A stretch of 64,000 bases of DNA. It comes from Ooceraea biroi (lineage: Eukaryota > Arthropoda > Insecta > Hymenoptera > Formicidae). Position numbers and translations under genes: made by a program. The stretch covers positions 8,866,001 through 8,930,000 of the forward strand of contig NC_039515.1 in assembly GCF_003672135.1 (NCBI RefSeq), in the 5' to 3' direction. Below, in pieces: positions 40,466-53,428 of the stretch. Under the pieces are notes generated by a model that was given only the letters and a program-made list of their open reading frames with translations, did no database searches and had not been told where the DNA came from. The stretch's first letter is position 1. Each line of letters opens with the position of its first letter.

Positions 40466-41088
40466 TTATGCTCGTTTCTCTGGGTTATCATTCGATGGGG
40501 TGCTCCATGGTTTCATAAACTCTGCTGCTGTAGACGTTTCACGAGGTCCTTCTCCTTCACCGACCTTCTGCACAATATATCGGTCGTTCCGGAGTACTCG
40601 CCTGATTCGATATGGACCGAAATATTTTGACGCCAATTTTAATCCGGGTCCGCTTTGTGTTCGCCTAATGGCAACCAAGTCGTTTTCTTTGTACACGCTC
40701 GGAGCCTTTCTACCCTTATTATAGCCTCGTCTATTTTCTTCTTGAACCTTAACAATGTTCTCTCTCGCCTGCTGCCGAATATCATCTCGTGCCTCCAAAA
40801 ACGACGCAGCATCTTCGGTTTCGATGAGATCTTTGAGCTTCGGATCTTCCTTCATCTTCATATGTGTTCCACACAGGAGACGAAATGGTGATACACCCGT
40901 ACTTCGTGATGGTGCATTATTCAAACATTGCTGAGCTTGTGCAACGTATTTATGCCACTGGGCTGGATTCGGCGCTGCTAACTTTGTCAACACGGGAATT
41001 AATATACGGTTAACCCGTTCGACTTGTCCGTTTCCTCTGGGAACTCCTGTCACAATAGTTACATGCTCAATATTTTCTTCTTTACAGT
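40466..41088 (-). pseudogene. Ty3/gypsy-type retrotransposon integrase, C-terminal fragment
   Basis: Minus-strand reading gives the end of a retrotransposon integrase: the VTGVPRGNGQVERVNR motif, whose glutamate is the last residue of the catalytic D,D-35-E triad, followed by a C-terminal DNA-binding region (LASKYFGPYRIRRVL, FMKPW) and a natural stop. The reading is intact from about 41088 down to 40466. The N-terminal part of the enzyme is missing on this strand and appears on the plus strand immediately to the right. It is therefore a broken, non-functional remnant. Confidence 0.9.
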
Positions 41089-41574
41089 AAGAAATTAAAT
41101 AGTGATAAGTTAATTGTAGTCCCGAAGTTAATGCAGAATAGTATTATCCGACAGGCGCATGAACGAGGACACTTTGGTCCAGAGAAGACCGAGAAGCTGA
41201 TCAAGATGAATTATTGGTTTAAAGGAATGCGCAAGCAGATCGAAAACATCGTCCAGAACTGCATAAATTGCATCTTAGCCGAAAGAAAATCGGGTAAGAA
41301 AGAAGGTTGGTTACATCCTATCCCGAAGGGGGAAAGTCCGTTTGATACCTACCACGTTGATCACCTAGGTCCTTTACCGTCCACCAAGAAGAAGTATCAA
41401 CACTTATTCGTAGTTGTAGACGCCTTCACAAAATTTGTTTGGCTCTATCCTACGAAGTCGACCAGTACAGCTGAGGTATTGGATCGATTGATGCAGCAGA
41501 GTGCTATTTTCGGAAATCCTAGGAAGATAATTTCCGACCGAGGGACAGCATTTACCTCACACGATTTTCAAGCT
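41089..41574 (+). pseudogene. Ty3/gypsy-type integrase, N-terminal and core fragment, inverted
   Basis: Plus-strand reading gives the zinc-binding head (HERGHFG with CINC, an HHCC motif) and the first part of the catalytic core. The first two acidic residues are present (YHVDHLGPLP and ISDRGTAFTS). It breaks off at about 41574, just before the segment carrying the catalytic glutamate, and runs into unrelated bases with a stop at 41601. That missing segment starts the opposite-strand fragment on the left. One element with an internal inversion, or two fragments joined head to head, would give this arrangement. Confidence 0.9.
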
Positions 41575-44500
41575 TACTCTCCCTTGGGCGACTGCTGCTG
41601 ATTGCGAATGAAACACTGAACACGCGTGCGAATAAAAGAAAGGACGAAGCGAACGAGCGAGCGAGCGAGCGGATTTATTCCGCTCGCGCGATAAGGCCGA
41701 AATTTCATTTCTACAAACTGCTTTCTGTTAATTAGCCACGTATATAGTCCACGCTAATCTAGATCTTGGCACCTGCGGGGCGGAATCGTGATAACGTCCG
41801 GTGTGAAATAACGTTAACGCGATACCATTATGCTGTAACGCCGCTAACGTCGTTGCGCTACAGCATGATTAATATCGGGAATAAAATAAATCATGGTTAG
41901 GAGGGTGACGGGAGGGAGGAGAAAAAAGTGGCACCGCGCGCTTAAAAGAAATGCATGTTTTAATTAATCCCCTTAGCAGCGAGCTTTTATCGAAATAATT
42001 TTCCTCACGGACACGTGTATCTTTTTTTATGCATTTCTATTATGCACTTTGAGTGGCGCCATTATTTTCTCGAAGAGCAAACGACTGACACGATCTCTGA
42101 CAGTAATCGCTGTATTTATATACGAATTTCTGTGTTTGCTCCTTAGGCGGTTTTTCTCACGGCGATCCGGGTGTGCGAGAACGACACGTTGTGACGGATG
42201 AAGTCTCTAATATCCAGCAAAGTCAGCGTGCAAACTAAGGCGACGGTGGTACGAACACGCGGACGGATTATGGACGGTTGCGATGCGCGGTCCGCGTGCG
42301 GCCCCCATGGGCGAGCGTGGGGTTTAGGCGCGTGCGAGCCGGATTTATGACCCCCATTATGACGTTGACGTATCGCCTTCGTGAGGGTGGCCTAAACCAA
42401 ACCCAAAGGCGAATCTAAGCCCCGTGTATCTAAGCCAACGGCTGGCCACAGGTCACCGCGACCGGTACGAGAATACTTCAGGCTAATCCTGCGGCTCGCC
42501 ATATCTGCGATACTCTTGACCGTCAACATGCGTATGTGTGGGTTTGTGTGTAGGCGTAAATCTTATTCTTGTAATATTTTACTTGTTTAAAGCATTTTTA
42601 GTCTTTGTCTTGTCTTTGACAGCAAACTTGAATAATATCTAAAAAATAAATTTTATTGGGGAACGAATGAGATTGCTGTTTGTATCAGCTGCACGTATAT
42701 TATACTTGAAGCACGAATCTCGATTCTCGAATTTGTCATCGAAAAACGGATATCTGTTATTGCGTGGTAATATTATATTAGGGATGGTGGAATTGCTCTT
42801 GAACAAAAGAGCAGACGCGTCCGAAAGTCGAGGACACCGAATTAACGAATTCTTCCCCTCCCTGAACTGTCGCCGAGTTACACGAGCGACGTGATGCCGG
42901 CGCGCCACGAAAATTATTGGCATCTTCCGTTCCATAATGGTTGTCTAGCGCCGCAATAAAGCAATGAAGGAAGGAAACCGGCAGGAGAGAGACAGCGACG
43001 CGCGTTCACGATTTAAAGGGCGTGCGAGCTCGCTTTTACGCGTCGCGGAGACGCGAGACTCACCCCCGATTCAATTTATACCCTCTGGCCGCGCGCTTCC
43101 TGTCTGCGGCGTGCACGTCTTTCGGAATCGCACCACTTCGTCCACTTCCGGTGACTGTCCCGTCCCCCGCCTCTCCTCTCCCTCGATGAAATACGACGAT
43201 GATTCTATCGCGACAATTCTCGGAGGGTGGACGGGTGATGGGCAAATAAATCGCGTTGCAAAATGGACCGAGTGGTGTTATAGTGGCCGACGTCACGCAT
43301 CGGCTAGCGTCAAAACACCGTAGAGGAGCCGCAGCAACGATGCATTAAAGGGAACCGAGTTAATGAACAAACGAGGTTGCGAATTGACAGATCAACGTAT
43401 CATGATCATTTCGGAAGGAATCACTGGCGTGCACGAGGAAAATGAATTCAATGTCGCTGATAGAGCTGCAGAACAAAAAACATCGCCTTCACGTGACGAA
43501 TATCATGTTTTAACTGTGGAATTCCAAGGAAACTCCTTCTATTCCAATAGTAGGTACGTGATGTATCCCTCTTACGATTTCAACGGTATCGCGAGTCGAT
43601 TCGAGCAAGATCGAAGTCTCGAGCGCGCGGTCAGGGCACCGTACGAAGCTTTACATCGCCGCGTATATGCGACTGCAAGAGTCGAGAGACAAACGGCGGC
43701 GGTTCTCCAGCGAGGTTGAGAAAACCGGGAAGGAAGGAGGTGGACGGGGATAAAAAGAAATAGGTAAATTCTCATACGGAGGATACGGAAAAGAAAGCAA
43801 GAGAGAAAGAGAGAGAAAGAGAGAAGCGAGATGGAGGAGTCCGTAAGAGCGGAGCCAGAGTAAGAAAGATGGGACGAAAACATCGATTGCAGGGGCTTGT
43901 AACACCGCGGTACGAACAGAGGGATCAAGCCGAGCGATAAACCAAGCGGCCTGGAAAATGCCGGATCAACGGTACGATGTTTCAGCAAAAACTGTCTGGA
44001 ATCGGAACAGCCCTGGCTCAAAGAGGAAAGACGGACGAGTGGAGGTGGCGGAGAGAGACGGCAAGAGGGAGGAAAGGAGGGAGGAAAAAGCACTCGCTCG
44101 GCACGGATGGGATTGAGAGCGAGCGATGGAGAGCCGTGAAGCTCTCTCGTGTGGTTTCTCTACGGTTCCTCTCCTTCCTGATCCTCTTCGGCGAACGCTT
44201 GCCTCGTGTATACTTCGTGGATACACATAGCGTGTATGAATTTTACGTTACTCGCTGTGCCGTGATACTCGCGCGCGAGGACGCGATCCCGACGGATTTA
44301 TGGGGAAGATAACGCGAATTTAACTAACGTTCGCTGCCTGCACGCACACCCCGTAAAAGAAGCAACAATCCCCGTCTCAAATCGAATGCAAGGGTAATTT
44401 CCCGTGGCGAAATGTAATGAAGTTTCACGGATGTGCAACGATTGCATCGGTACGCGCGTCAGGACAATTTCAGCGGTAATTAATTATGCTCCGTAAGAGA

Positions 44501-46787
44501 GGGAAGTGCATGCAGTATTAATTAATACCGCAGTATAAACAAGTTAAGTTTGACGATCGCATCACACAGTGCGGAAACACGATTGTTCGATATTAGACCA
44601 CATGAAAGTTTAACTATAAAGTATATATTCGAAAGCGCTCCTTTAACCAAAACATCAAAAATATTTTCAAAACGTACTGTCTAAATATAATTTCTCCGAA
44701 ATAGAAATAGGAAACAGCCATCTGCAAAAGAACACACGAAACCCATCACATACTGCAGATTGAAACAGTAGAACGAACGATACAGTTATTAAAAGTTATC
44801 CCTCTAACGATAACTTACCGAATAATGGTTAGCTGAAAGACATTGTCATCACCTAGTATAGAAATACTATGAAATAAAACAGAAAGAATAAGAGTAACAG
44901 ACAAGAAGGAGAACCAATTAATTTTGATAAACGTAAGAGTGCCAATCTATCGATTCAATCTAATTCAACCTGGCATGACCTTTGAGGGCTGAAAAGCGCG
45001 ATGTAATAAGAGTTTTGACATTATCGATTGTGGCATTGAAAATAACTGTAGATTCGACCGAGTGTTTTAAGTGAATCTGTTTTATCCACGAAAAGTTAAT
45101 TTCTTTTCACTTTTGTTTATTGGCTGCATAGAAATAAAAATTCTTTTCCAGGATAGTTACACATATACGCAACGGTAACATTTAATTTTATAGAATAAGA
45201 CATATTATGAAATTATATGTGCTCACGTGAAGCTACTCTGCACGTGAAGCCTTAGGTTCTTGCGGAGTTTGGACCCTGTCCACAGAGCTTTAGGTGCGAG
45301 CAAAATCAACAAGAGCCGTTAGCAACAATCGAAATAGCATCAAAAATTACCGGCGCTTTTGTTCCGCGATTCTAAATGTTAAACAAAAAAATTGCAGTCC
45401 GGCTTGTTTGGACATCGTTTTTTCTGATTCCGGCTCTCGTCGCGGCACGCGTCCAGCTAGTATCCGAAATTTTAAGAATTTACCTCTTCGTTCTCGTGCT
45501 CTTACAAGTTTTGAGTTCGTTCGCGAATAAATTCTCCGGTGGATTTGCTTTACGAATTCAACTTCGAATTGCTTGAGTGTGTGAGTGGCTGGCATTAATT
45601 TACGGAGAAGATTTCCGTCTTCGCGACATCAAGATATCCGTCCTCGCATGCAAAATAGCCGTTTGAACACGTTCAAGATTTCCGTATCGCGGGATCGATA
45701 GTGAATAAGACCGAGCAAGATTTCCGGATAAAATTGGCCGAATTAGACGCCGTGATTATGGGTTTTCGCACCCTCGAAACCCACTTCTATCGAGTCCCAG
45801 ATTTATTTTGTTACACAGAAATTCTGTTCATAGTTTCGTTTATTTCATTTAACTCAAAATACAGTCCATTAATAACGATCCTAAGTTGCGTTTCTTTCCG
45901 CTTTCGCTCATCGTTCTGGTCGGAATGTTACCGACCCCTTTTCTTTTTGCCCGTCTCACGTACTTGGTCGACGCAACCGTCGCATGCATTTGAACAATAT
46001 GTTCTTCTTACTGCTGTTGATGACACGACGTTTAACGCTGTCAAGAATTGTCATACTCCCGTATGGTTATCGATCTTTAAGAGGATCCTGGAATCGTCTA
46101 CGTTTTACCCATGAATTAATTCCATTGCTGTTTTTTGCTTGCTTAGAACAACAAATCCTTTTCCACAATTACAATACACGTAGAAATGCTTGTCAATAAA
46201 CTGGACTTTATGGTAAAAATAAAAAAATTTCAAAAATTACAGTTTTATTATTGACTTGCCTCGTATGATAATATATATGCTTATAATATATAAGTTGTGC
46301 AGTTTGTGCATACAAACTGAGTAAGATATTGACAAAGAGACAGAAGGAAAAGAATATAAGGAAGCTTTTAAAAGAGACTTCAAAAGTGTAGTAAAAAAGA
46401 TGGAGTGGAATAAAAATTTTCTTTCATCAAAAAAGGATTTATGCAAAAAGATTTGTCATTCTGCGCAACCAATGAAAAGATCTATTTAAAAAAATTCGTT
46501 GGTAGTCCGATCTTATCTGTTGAAATCTTATGATTTTACCAACCAAGATGCATACCTAAAAGCTACTAAATATCACTGTAAAGTGGCGCCAGCTTCTGCT
46601 GTCGCTCCAGCTGATTGATGCTGGATGCGAGTTACCGACCAGCAGAACACAACAATGCCGCGAGTTACACCGCTATGAGCGTGGGAAACGTCAAAATAGC
46701 CGCACTTTTGTCCGTTTAATCGCGCGGTACGGCGCGGACTTCCGGTTCGAGACGAACCGTTCAGTTCGATTATGTAGTGCATTGGAC
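41575..46787. other. Non-coding stretch between the transposon and the Rab gene
   Basis: A (GAGC)n-like run lies at about 41650-41672 and an imperfect hairpin at 41820-41877. From roughly 44.3 kb the DNA becomes visibly more AT-rich. The last few hundred bases presumably hold the Rab promoter and 5' untranslated region, but no TATA box or initiator is convincing. No gene is recognised. Confidence 0.5.
41820..41877. repeat. Imperfect hairpin
   Basis: ATGCTGTAACGC (41830-41841) pairs with GCGCTACAGCAT (41855-41866) with one mismatch. CGATA and TATCG add an outer stem. The stem-loop is about 58 bases long, short for a microRNA precursor. Confidence 0.55.
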
Positions 46788-49227
46788 ATGAAGACGATCG
46801 AAGGAAAAGTAGTGATGCTGGGATCGCAGGGTAAGTGCTGATCGATGATAAAACCCGCGGCTACACAAGTATTCTAATCATCTTGATCTAATATCGCGAG
46901 GTGAAGGATCGTCCGAAGTCGCGTGAACGAGCGAGCGAATCGCGCGAGCACATGTGACGCGATTAGATACTTCAGGCAGCAGTCATCACGTCATTGTTAG
47001 TGATTCATTTTTCTTTTCCTCTTTTGTTACGTCGTTGGAGGTTAGGTTAGCGCTAACAATAAACGCTACTCGGGGATTCGCACTGCTCACTTACCTATCG
47101 TTACGAAACTCGATGTTGCAACAATTTGATATAGTTACATATGCGTGAATGTCGTCGAGTTAAGCTCGCTGCTAATGAGATACAAAATCACCTGTCGTCA
47201 CGTAATCGCGCTCTTGAATTTATGAAATTAATCGGTTCATTGTTAGCATGCACGGAATGTCAATATGTGCGCATGATTTCTATAACAATCGTAACGATAA
47301 CGGTTGCGATAAAATGTCAAATGTTCTGATTCGTTCTGGACTGTCTCGTAAACATTTATTTCAGAGATATTCGGCGAGATTACTGCCTTTACGATCTTCG
47401 ATATTTTAAAATAATCTTGCGACTATGAGAATATTTATACATTAACAACTTTACCCCGTTTCATAAAATGTTATCCCTTGGGATTATTTCTTAAGATTCT
47501 GTGTTGACAATTTTTCTTGTTTTTCTTTCATTTATCATTTTTTACGTCACGAGGTACACTTAAGAATCTGAGAATCTCAAAATTCGCGTGAAACTTTTCC
47601 GCACAGCATAGGTGAAAGAAACCTTTTATACCTTTTATAGAAACAATCCCGCATGGTGTGTAACGTAATACACATCTTTATCATCACGTTATCTTTTCGA
47701 CGTACAATATTTACTCAACGAGATCGAGATATTTATCGGCACCGAAAAATTATGCAAGACTGTAATCTCGTCAGAGAATTATTTTTGTGCACCAATATAT
47801 CTTTCCCTTGATAAAAAAAGAAATCTAACAAATGTGAATTTACATCTCTGTTATCGCCTATCTCTCTCAATCTTAAATTGTCAATTATTAATCTTCGCTG
47901 ACTGTAGTGAAGATACATGAATGCTCATTCTACAAATACATACAGCACATGTCATTGTATTCGATTCCGGCTGCTGCCACAGCTGTGTCGCTTAATTAAG
48001 AAAGTTTTACCCCTCCGTTCAGATTACAATCATGATTAAACATGACGCTACTTTGGCAAGAAAACAAAAACTAATTGGACGTGAAATGTGAAAGTAATCG
48101 GAAAACGGTAGATGCATGCGCTCGTGACCGCCGTGCGAACGTTCGTTTGTCGAGTCCCGTGATTCACTATCAAATAAGAGGATTGATCTTTCTCTTCGTA
48201 TGTGGAGCAACGCGCGGACGTTACACGTGCCAAGATGTTGGCGCCAGAAATGAAACGATCATGCAGATATAGATACGCAAGACTATCATTAGCACCCGAA
48301 TGACGATATCATTTCAGCTGTCGGCAAGACGAGCCTGATCGGACGTTACGTGGGGAACTACGATCAAGCGGGTCCTACAATTGGGGCGTCCTTCTTCAAC
48401 TGCCGGCTCAATCTGGAGAATGCAAGGATTAAGTTGCAAGTAGGAATCGAACCGACTCGAATTTTTCCACTGCTTCTTCGTGTCGATATCTGCCAATATC
48501 GACGTGTAATCGCGCGACAGTCGCATCACGTTCGGCGTTATCGTTATCTTTTCAATTAACCTCGTGACCCTCATCCATCGGAGGCATTCACGTTCCACCT
48601 CCCAGCAAATACCCGCATTACCAGAATTCATGATTTCGATTACACAATTTGAGAAATTCGCGCTTTACCTAACGACTCGCCGCAGTTCGATCCATTACGA
48701 GAAGCTTGATCGATGTAACGAATTCTCTTTAAAACCAAGCCACTCTTGCATAGGTATGGGATACAGCTGGCCAGGAGAGATTTCGCTCCATGGCGCCGAT
48801 GTATTACAGGAACGCCAACGCGGCCATGCTGGTGTTCGACCTCACGCAGTACAGCACCTTCGCCGCGATCAAGGGTTGGGTGAAGGAGCTGCGACAGAAC
48901 GTGGAGGAGACCCTGGTGCTGGCCGTAATCGGCAACAAGTCCGATCTGACCACTAAGCGACAGGTCGACGGCGAGGAAGGCCGCAAGTACGCCACGGAGA
49001 TTGGCGCTACGTATCACGAGACCTCGGTGCTGCACAACGAGGGAATCGAGACCGTTTTCCTGACGATCGCTATGGGTCTACTGAACGTGGCGAACAACCA
49101 GGACAATATGACCACCACTCTCAGAATCGGCGGAGACGACATGCCACCATCGCCTTCCGTCGAGGAGAGCCCGCAGAACACCAGTATTGCTCACGGTATA
49201 TACGAGAAGCCGTTCACTTGCTGCTAG
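46788..49227 (+). CDS. Rab-family small GTPase (Rab5/21/22/31-like), three exons
   Basis: This is a small GTPase predicted to switch between GDP and GTP on intracellular membranes and to direct vesicle traffic. Exons are 46788-46830, 48318-48439 and 48754-49227, joined by GT-AG introns in phases 1 and 0, giving 212 residues. All nucleotide-binding motifs are visible: P-loop GSQAVGKT (split by intron 1), switch I PTIGASF, WDTAGQE, NKSD, and ETS near residue 150. The C terminus ends in Cys-Cys, a classic Rab geranylgeranylation signal. The switch region and the WVKELR motif resemble the Rab5/21/22/31 group, but the exact subfamily cannot be settled by eye; an insect RabX-type orphan is possible. 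The start ATG gives MKTIEGKVVMLG, matching the usual Rab N terminus. Intron 1 is long (1487 bases) and nothing was recognised in it; intron 2 is 314 bases. No frameshift is seen. Confidence 0.93.
46831..48317 (+). other. Intron 1 of the Rab gene
   Basis: This intron has a strong GTAAGT donor after a 43-base first coding exon and an ATTTCAG acceptor. It is AT-rich. I see no coding exon, RNA gene or transposon in it. Its length may leave room for regulatory elements, but no motif stands out. Confidence 0.7.
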
Positions 49228-49986
49228 TTTTAGCTTAGAGAACATTAAAGGAAGAAGATTGCACTCTGCTCGAGTGCTTCGTATCGACGCGCGACCATCC
49301 CCTCGTCGATCATTTTCCTTTTCCCCTTGTGCATATATGTGTATTTTTCCATCAGAAATCTCTTGTCCCGGCCAAATCCTGGTTTTCCGGATGCATATGG
49401 TGCATGCGCGAAACGCAATGCGAGCAACGAACCGCACTTTCGAGCGGCTTCGGTCCTATGTTATTCAATTAAATAGGCCAGGCAATGTTCACGTCGATTT
49501 ATCGCGGGCGTTAAATCGACGATATCAAGCTATTGTAGAGCTAGAGCTTAAGTAACGTTGAGAAAAGTTACACAAACCGAGCTTTCTGTAGATGAATAAT
49601 GATAGTTATTATAAGTGTAGAGAAATGAAGATTGTATTTTGTGACATATTAAATTTATGTGCGAACGGGATCTCATAGAACGCGGCACGCTAATTCGTGT
49701 CGAGGTGCTTTACTCATGACGAGCTACGAACCAGGAAATTTAGCGGTGTACACGAGATTATGAGCTCAACTATCTGATGTAATTCTTGTATATTTCCATC
49801 TTCTGATTAAGTAAATTTGATATATTTTATTATATGGAATTTCGACACGTGAGAAAAAATTCTATTTGATAAGATATAATCGTCGAAATGCGTGATACTA
49901 CATATTCTGCAGAATTACTAGATAAAATAGATGATGCAACCTCGGAAGGGGAGGCAATTCAGAAGCTAATGTTCGTAAATTACTCT

Positions 49987-50010
49987 TATTATTATTATTA
50001 TTATTATATA
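49987..50010 (+). repeat. (TTA)n microsatellite
   Basis: About 24 bases of TTA/ATT trinucleotides in AT-rich DNA. Confidence 0.9.
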
Positions 50011-51333
50011 CTATTATTGTATACAACGCAGTATTCTCTTGCATTGGTGCGCAATTTATTTATAAACGAGTAGAATAGATTTATAATGATTTTCGCGAAG
50101 ACTGCTAAACTCTAAGTTCGAACGTATTTTGGACGGCGAATCATTTCCGAGACTTTTAGGAAACAGATTCTCGATTCTTCGTCATTTTTATTTTTGCAAA
50201 CGCTGTCATGCATATTCAAACGCGTCTCGTCGATTAAACCGTATACAGAGTTTTATATTCGACAAAAATAAATATATTTCTAATAAAAGAAAATATGTGT
50301 TGCTTATTCGATTCACCTTTCATTTATAAAAAGCGCTTCAAATTATTAAATTCAATAACTATATCATCATATTTCATCGCGGAAGATATAAATTACCTTT
50401 ATTTCTTAATATTTTTACAATTTACTATATTCTTATTTACATTTATTTCATTTGTTTCATTTTGCATTTTATTTTTAAATACTTAACCAGGCCGAAATCG
50501 TAAACTTTCTAACGTCCCATCTACGCAAGCCAAGATGGGATACGCATGTTCGAGGTCCGAAAAACTGCGCCTCCTCGGGAAATCTGCCCGTCGCGCTACG
50601 ACAGAGAGCGATAATCACACAATGACTCATTCTCACTCCAGGCCGGGCCCCACGGAGCGTGACGTCCCAGCTTTGTCTACGTGTAACTCATCCCATTTTC
50701 ATTATGTAAGCGCCCGTTTACTATGCATCTAGGCCCATTAGGGCTCCACGCGGCAGCGGCGTCTTCAAAACGAACGCGCAGTCGAAAGACACGCTCCACA
50801 CTCAGGGTCGACATCGCGTGCGGAAATCGAGGAGCTCCGAAACCCGCGTTTCTTCACCGGCGTAACATGAACTTTGCGATTCGCAAGAGAATGGATCTAA
50901 GCTCGCTCAAACGTTTTCAATGAATGAGGAAAAGAGAATTTACGAACATTGAATATAGAGGCGAGACGAAATAAATAGAGGGAATCTTAAAAACATTATT
51001 ATAAACTATTCAGAAATAATTAAAAAATATAGTTTATAAAAAATTTCTACAAATTCTATGTTACACTGTAAGCAGCTATCATAAATAGTTACCAAGATTG
51101 ACTGTTTGACCGATTATTTCTTGATGTCTCGAGTCAAGATCGCATATTATTATCATCAGGCTACATCCGGATCAGAAGCGAAAAGATTCAAAGAGGCAGG
51201 CACCGTTAGACTACAATTATCTGTCCGTAGGTTCCTGAAATATGATGTAGCTCTTGAGACGGTTATATTCGATGTATGCGTAGGTACGCAATTACGCACG
51301 CTTCTCGCCGCGAGTAAAACCGCTCGGGTGATT

Positions 51334-51356
51334 AGCTCTGCTCTTTGAGCAGAGCT
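51334..51356. repeat. Perfect 10-bp-arm hairpin
   Basis: AGCTCTGCTC, a TTT loop, and GAGCAGAGCT. The stem does not extend beyond 10 pairs. Confidence 0.85.
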
Positions 51357-52315
51357 GCTCGCTCAACGTGCGTTTTCTAACAAGCGAGAGGATCGATTTG
51401 CTGTGCAAAAGTATAATGAGGCTTCATCGCCGTTTAAGGACAATAGGCCGTAAAGCCGATGTCCGCGATTGACCAACGGCAATTGCCACGCAACTGCAGC
51501 TTTCCGATCGCAAAAGAAATCAGCGCAATGGACTTTACACACCCTTCTCGACACGCCCGCGACGCAAGAAAATTGCACCCTTTCTTCTCCCCCATCCCTC
51601 TCCGGAGGTTCTTGACACGGTAACGACTCGAATTTCGTGGTTTGCCAAACAGGAAGAATTTCATCTCGTCTCGCCGTTGCAACAGCTGCATTTTCACTTT
51701 CTTCTCGTTAACGGTCGTGCCGCGCAAAAGAGTCGCGCTTCTTCGAGTAAGCTAATCGAGACCTTCCGGCTCAACAGGACAACATAGTAATGTTTTTCGC
51801 GAATACGACGAGCTCCTATTATAAAATCGTTAAGAAACAAAAAGGACATAAGAAATGAGAACACTTGCGGTCGCAAGATTTGCCGAATCATTTGTATCAA
51901 TGGAAGGCGGCTACATGCGGATTTCTATCGAAATGTAAATATTTTAAAAATCAGAGCATCAAGCAGGAGGTATTCATGACGGAGTCATTAGGCTGCAGCG
52001 TCACGATCGAGATCACTGCACGCCGGAAGTAGTAAGACACGAACAGAACCGCGGCTCTTCAACCGAATCTCGAGCATATCGCGGGCGATCTACGCTGGCG
52101 ATCTGTGTGCGCGCGGCCTATGAGGAACGCACAATTCGATTTCGCAATGAGCACGAGAGCCGGTCTTCTCCGTGTTAATTAAATGCAAGAAACCGCAAGA
52201 GCTGACCAAGTAAAAGATAAGAGGGACTTGCGTGCATGCGGATCCTGCGAGCGAGTACGAGCTCCTTTGAGCGTGCAAGCGTCACGCAGAAGAGCGAGCA
52301 GGAGAAGAAGACGAA

Positions 52316-52391
52316 AAGGAAGCGGCAGGCAGGCAAGCAAGCGAGCAAGCGAGCAAGCGAGCGAGCAAACGAGCGAGCAAGCGGGTAAGCG
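52316..52391 (+). repeat. GCGAGCAA-type minisatellite
   Basis: Degenerate tandem repeats of GCGAGCAA, AGGCAAGC and close variants. It creates a Ser/Glu/Gln/Ala/Lys-rich open frame that I treat as an artefact. Confidence 0.9.
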
Positions 52392-53319
52392 GTGGTAGCA
52401 GAAGAGGTGATCATAACGCCAACTCTGCCGTATAAGACAATGATACAGTTAGACGATGCTCCCAGTTGTGAGTCAATCGTAAGAGGAGCCGGGACAGACA
52501 AGGGGCCCGTACGCGAAAGTATAATGAACCGCGGCAAGGACGATACGCTAATTATGCTGGGTCCGCTAATTAAAGGCGCGAACGCTCGTTAATATCGGCG
52601 GAAGCGGCCGCCAGAAGGCAGACATCCGTGCGCGGATCGATCGCGATCTTCACTTCGCCGCGAGCTATCGATCGGGGAAGTGATCGAACGAGGAAGAAGA
52701 ACCTCGTGGATGACACCGAGGATCCGTTTGTTATTGTCAAAGATAAGAACCTGACGTTTGATTAACAATTTTTTAACAATTTGGTTGTTGTTGCTGTGAG
52801 TTTAAACTGTGAAGAAATCCAGCCGGGATTGTGGATACTTTTAACAATTCCGCGATACGCGTAACGACACGCTGAGTTGCTTTAACGATTTTTCCTGAAG
52901 CTATGGGGAACCGTGGGGAGATCGTGCGACGATCAGTCCGATAATCGCAGCAATCGTTGCATCGTGCGCGCGTACCTTCCGCCGAACGGACACTCTTTCA
53001 GGGACGTCTCGTGTGAATGAACCGTGATTCATAGATCACGGATAGAATAGGACGCGAGATAACGCGGCGGAAAGTAATAACTGCTGCGCGTTCGCGTGTG
53101 TCTACTAATGAGAGGCGGGGAAAGAGAATAAGTCAGGACTAATTGAAATATTGGATGCAATTCCTATCGTAACGTTGTTATCGAGGATGCATTAGACGAT
53201 CATGTTATAATAACGAGATCGGCGAGACTCGTTTCTTTGGAAGCCATGAAAGCCGGGAATTGTACGGCATGTGAAAAAAATTGTCACGTTCCTGGCGCAT
53301 AAGGAATTTATCGGCAGCG

Positions 53320-53428
53320 ATGGGGTGTCAACGTGGATTTCTTCTTCTCGTCTGTTTCCTGCGGTCCTGTCAAGTATCGCGCGCGATCGAGCTGATTTTC
53401 GATAATCAGCTCGTGGTCGTGGCGAACG
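53320..53428 (+). other. Signal-peptide exon of gene A
   Basis: The exon encodes a short N-terminus, a hydrophobic core (FLLLVCFL) and a likely cleavage region near VSRA, then stops in phase 1 at a GTAAGC donor. The phase and layout match the signal exon at 57669-57774, which is part of the case for tandem duplication. A TGA lies in frame upstream at 53272, so the start cannot be much earlier. Confidence 0.75.

Larger units (their letters stand above)
49228..53319. other. Rab 3' untranslated region and intergenic DNA
   Basis: The Rab 3' untranslated region starts at 49228; weak ATTAAA-type signals occur downstream but none is decisive. A (TTA)n run lies at about 49987-50010, a perfect short hairpin at 51334-51356, and a GCGAGCAA-type minisatellite at about 52316-52391. 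No gene is recognised. The last few hundred bases should hold the promoter of gene A. Confidence 0.5.

Noticed and set aside
52183..52398. Ser/Glu/Gln-rich open frame
   Set aside because: It is created by the GCGAGCAA minisatellite and is unlikely to be a gene.
53246..53302. Short upstream open frame before gene A
   Set aside because: The transcript start is unknown, so it may not be transcribed; the 18-residue product has no recognisable feature.
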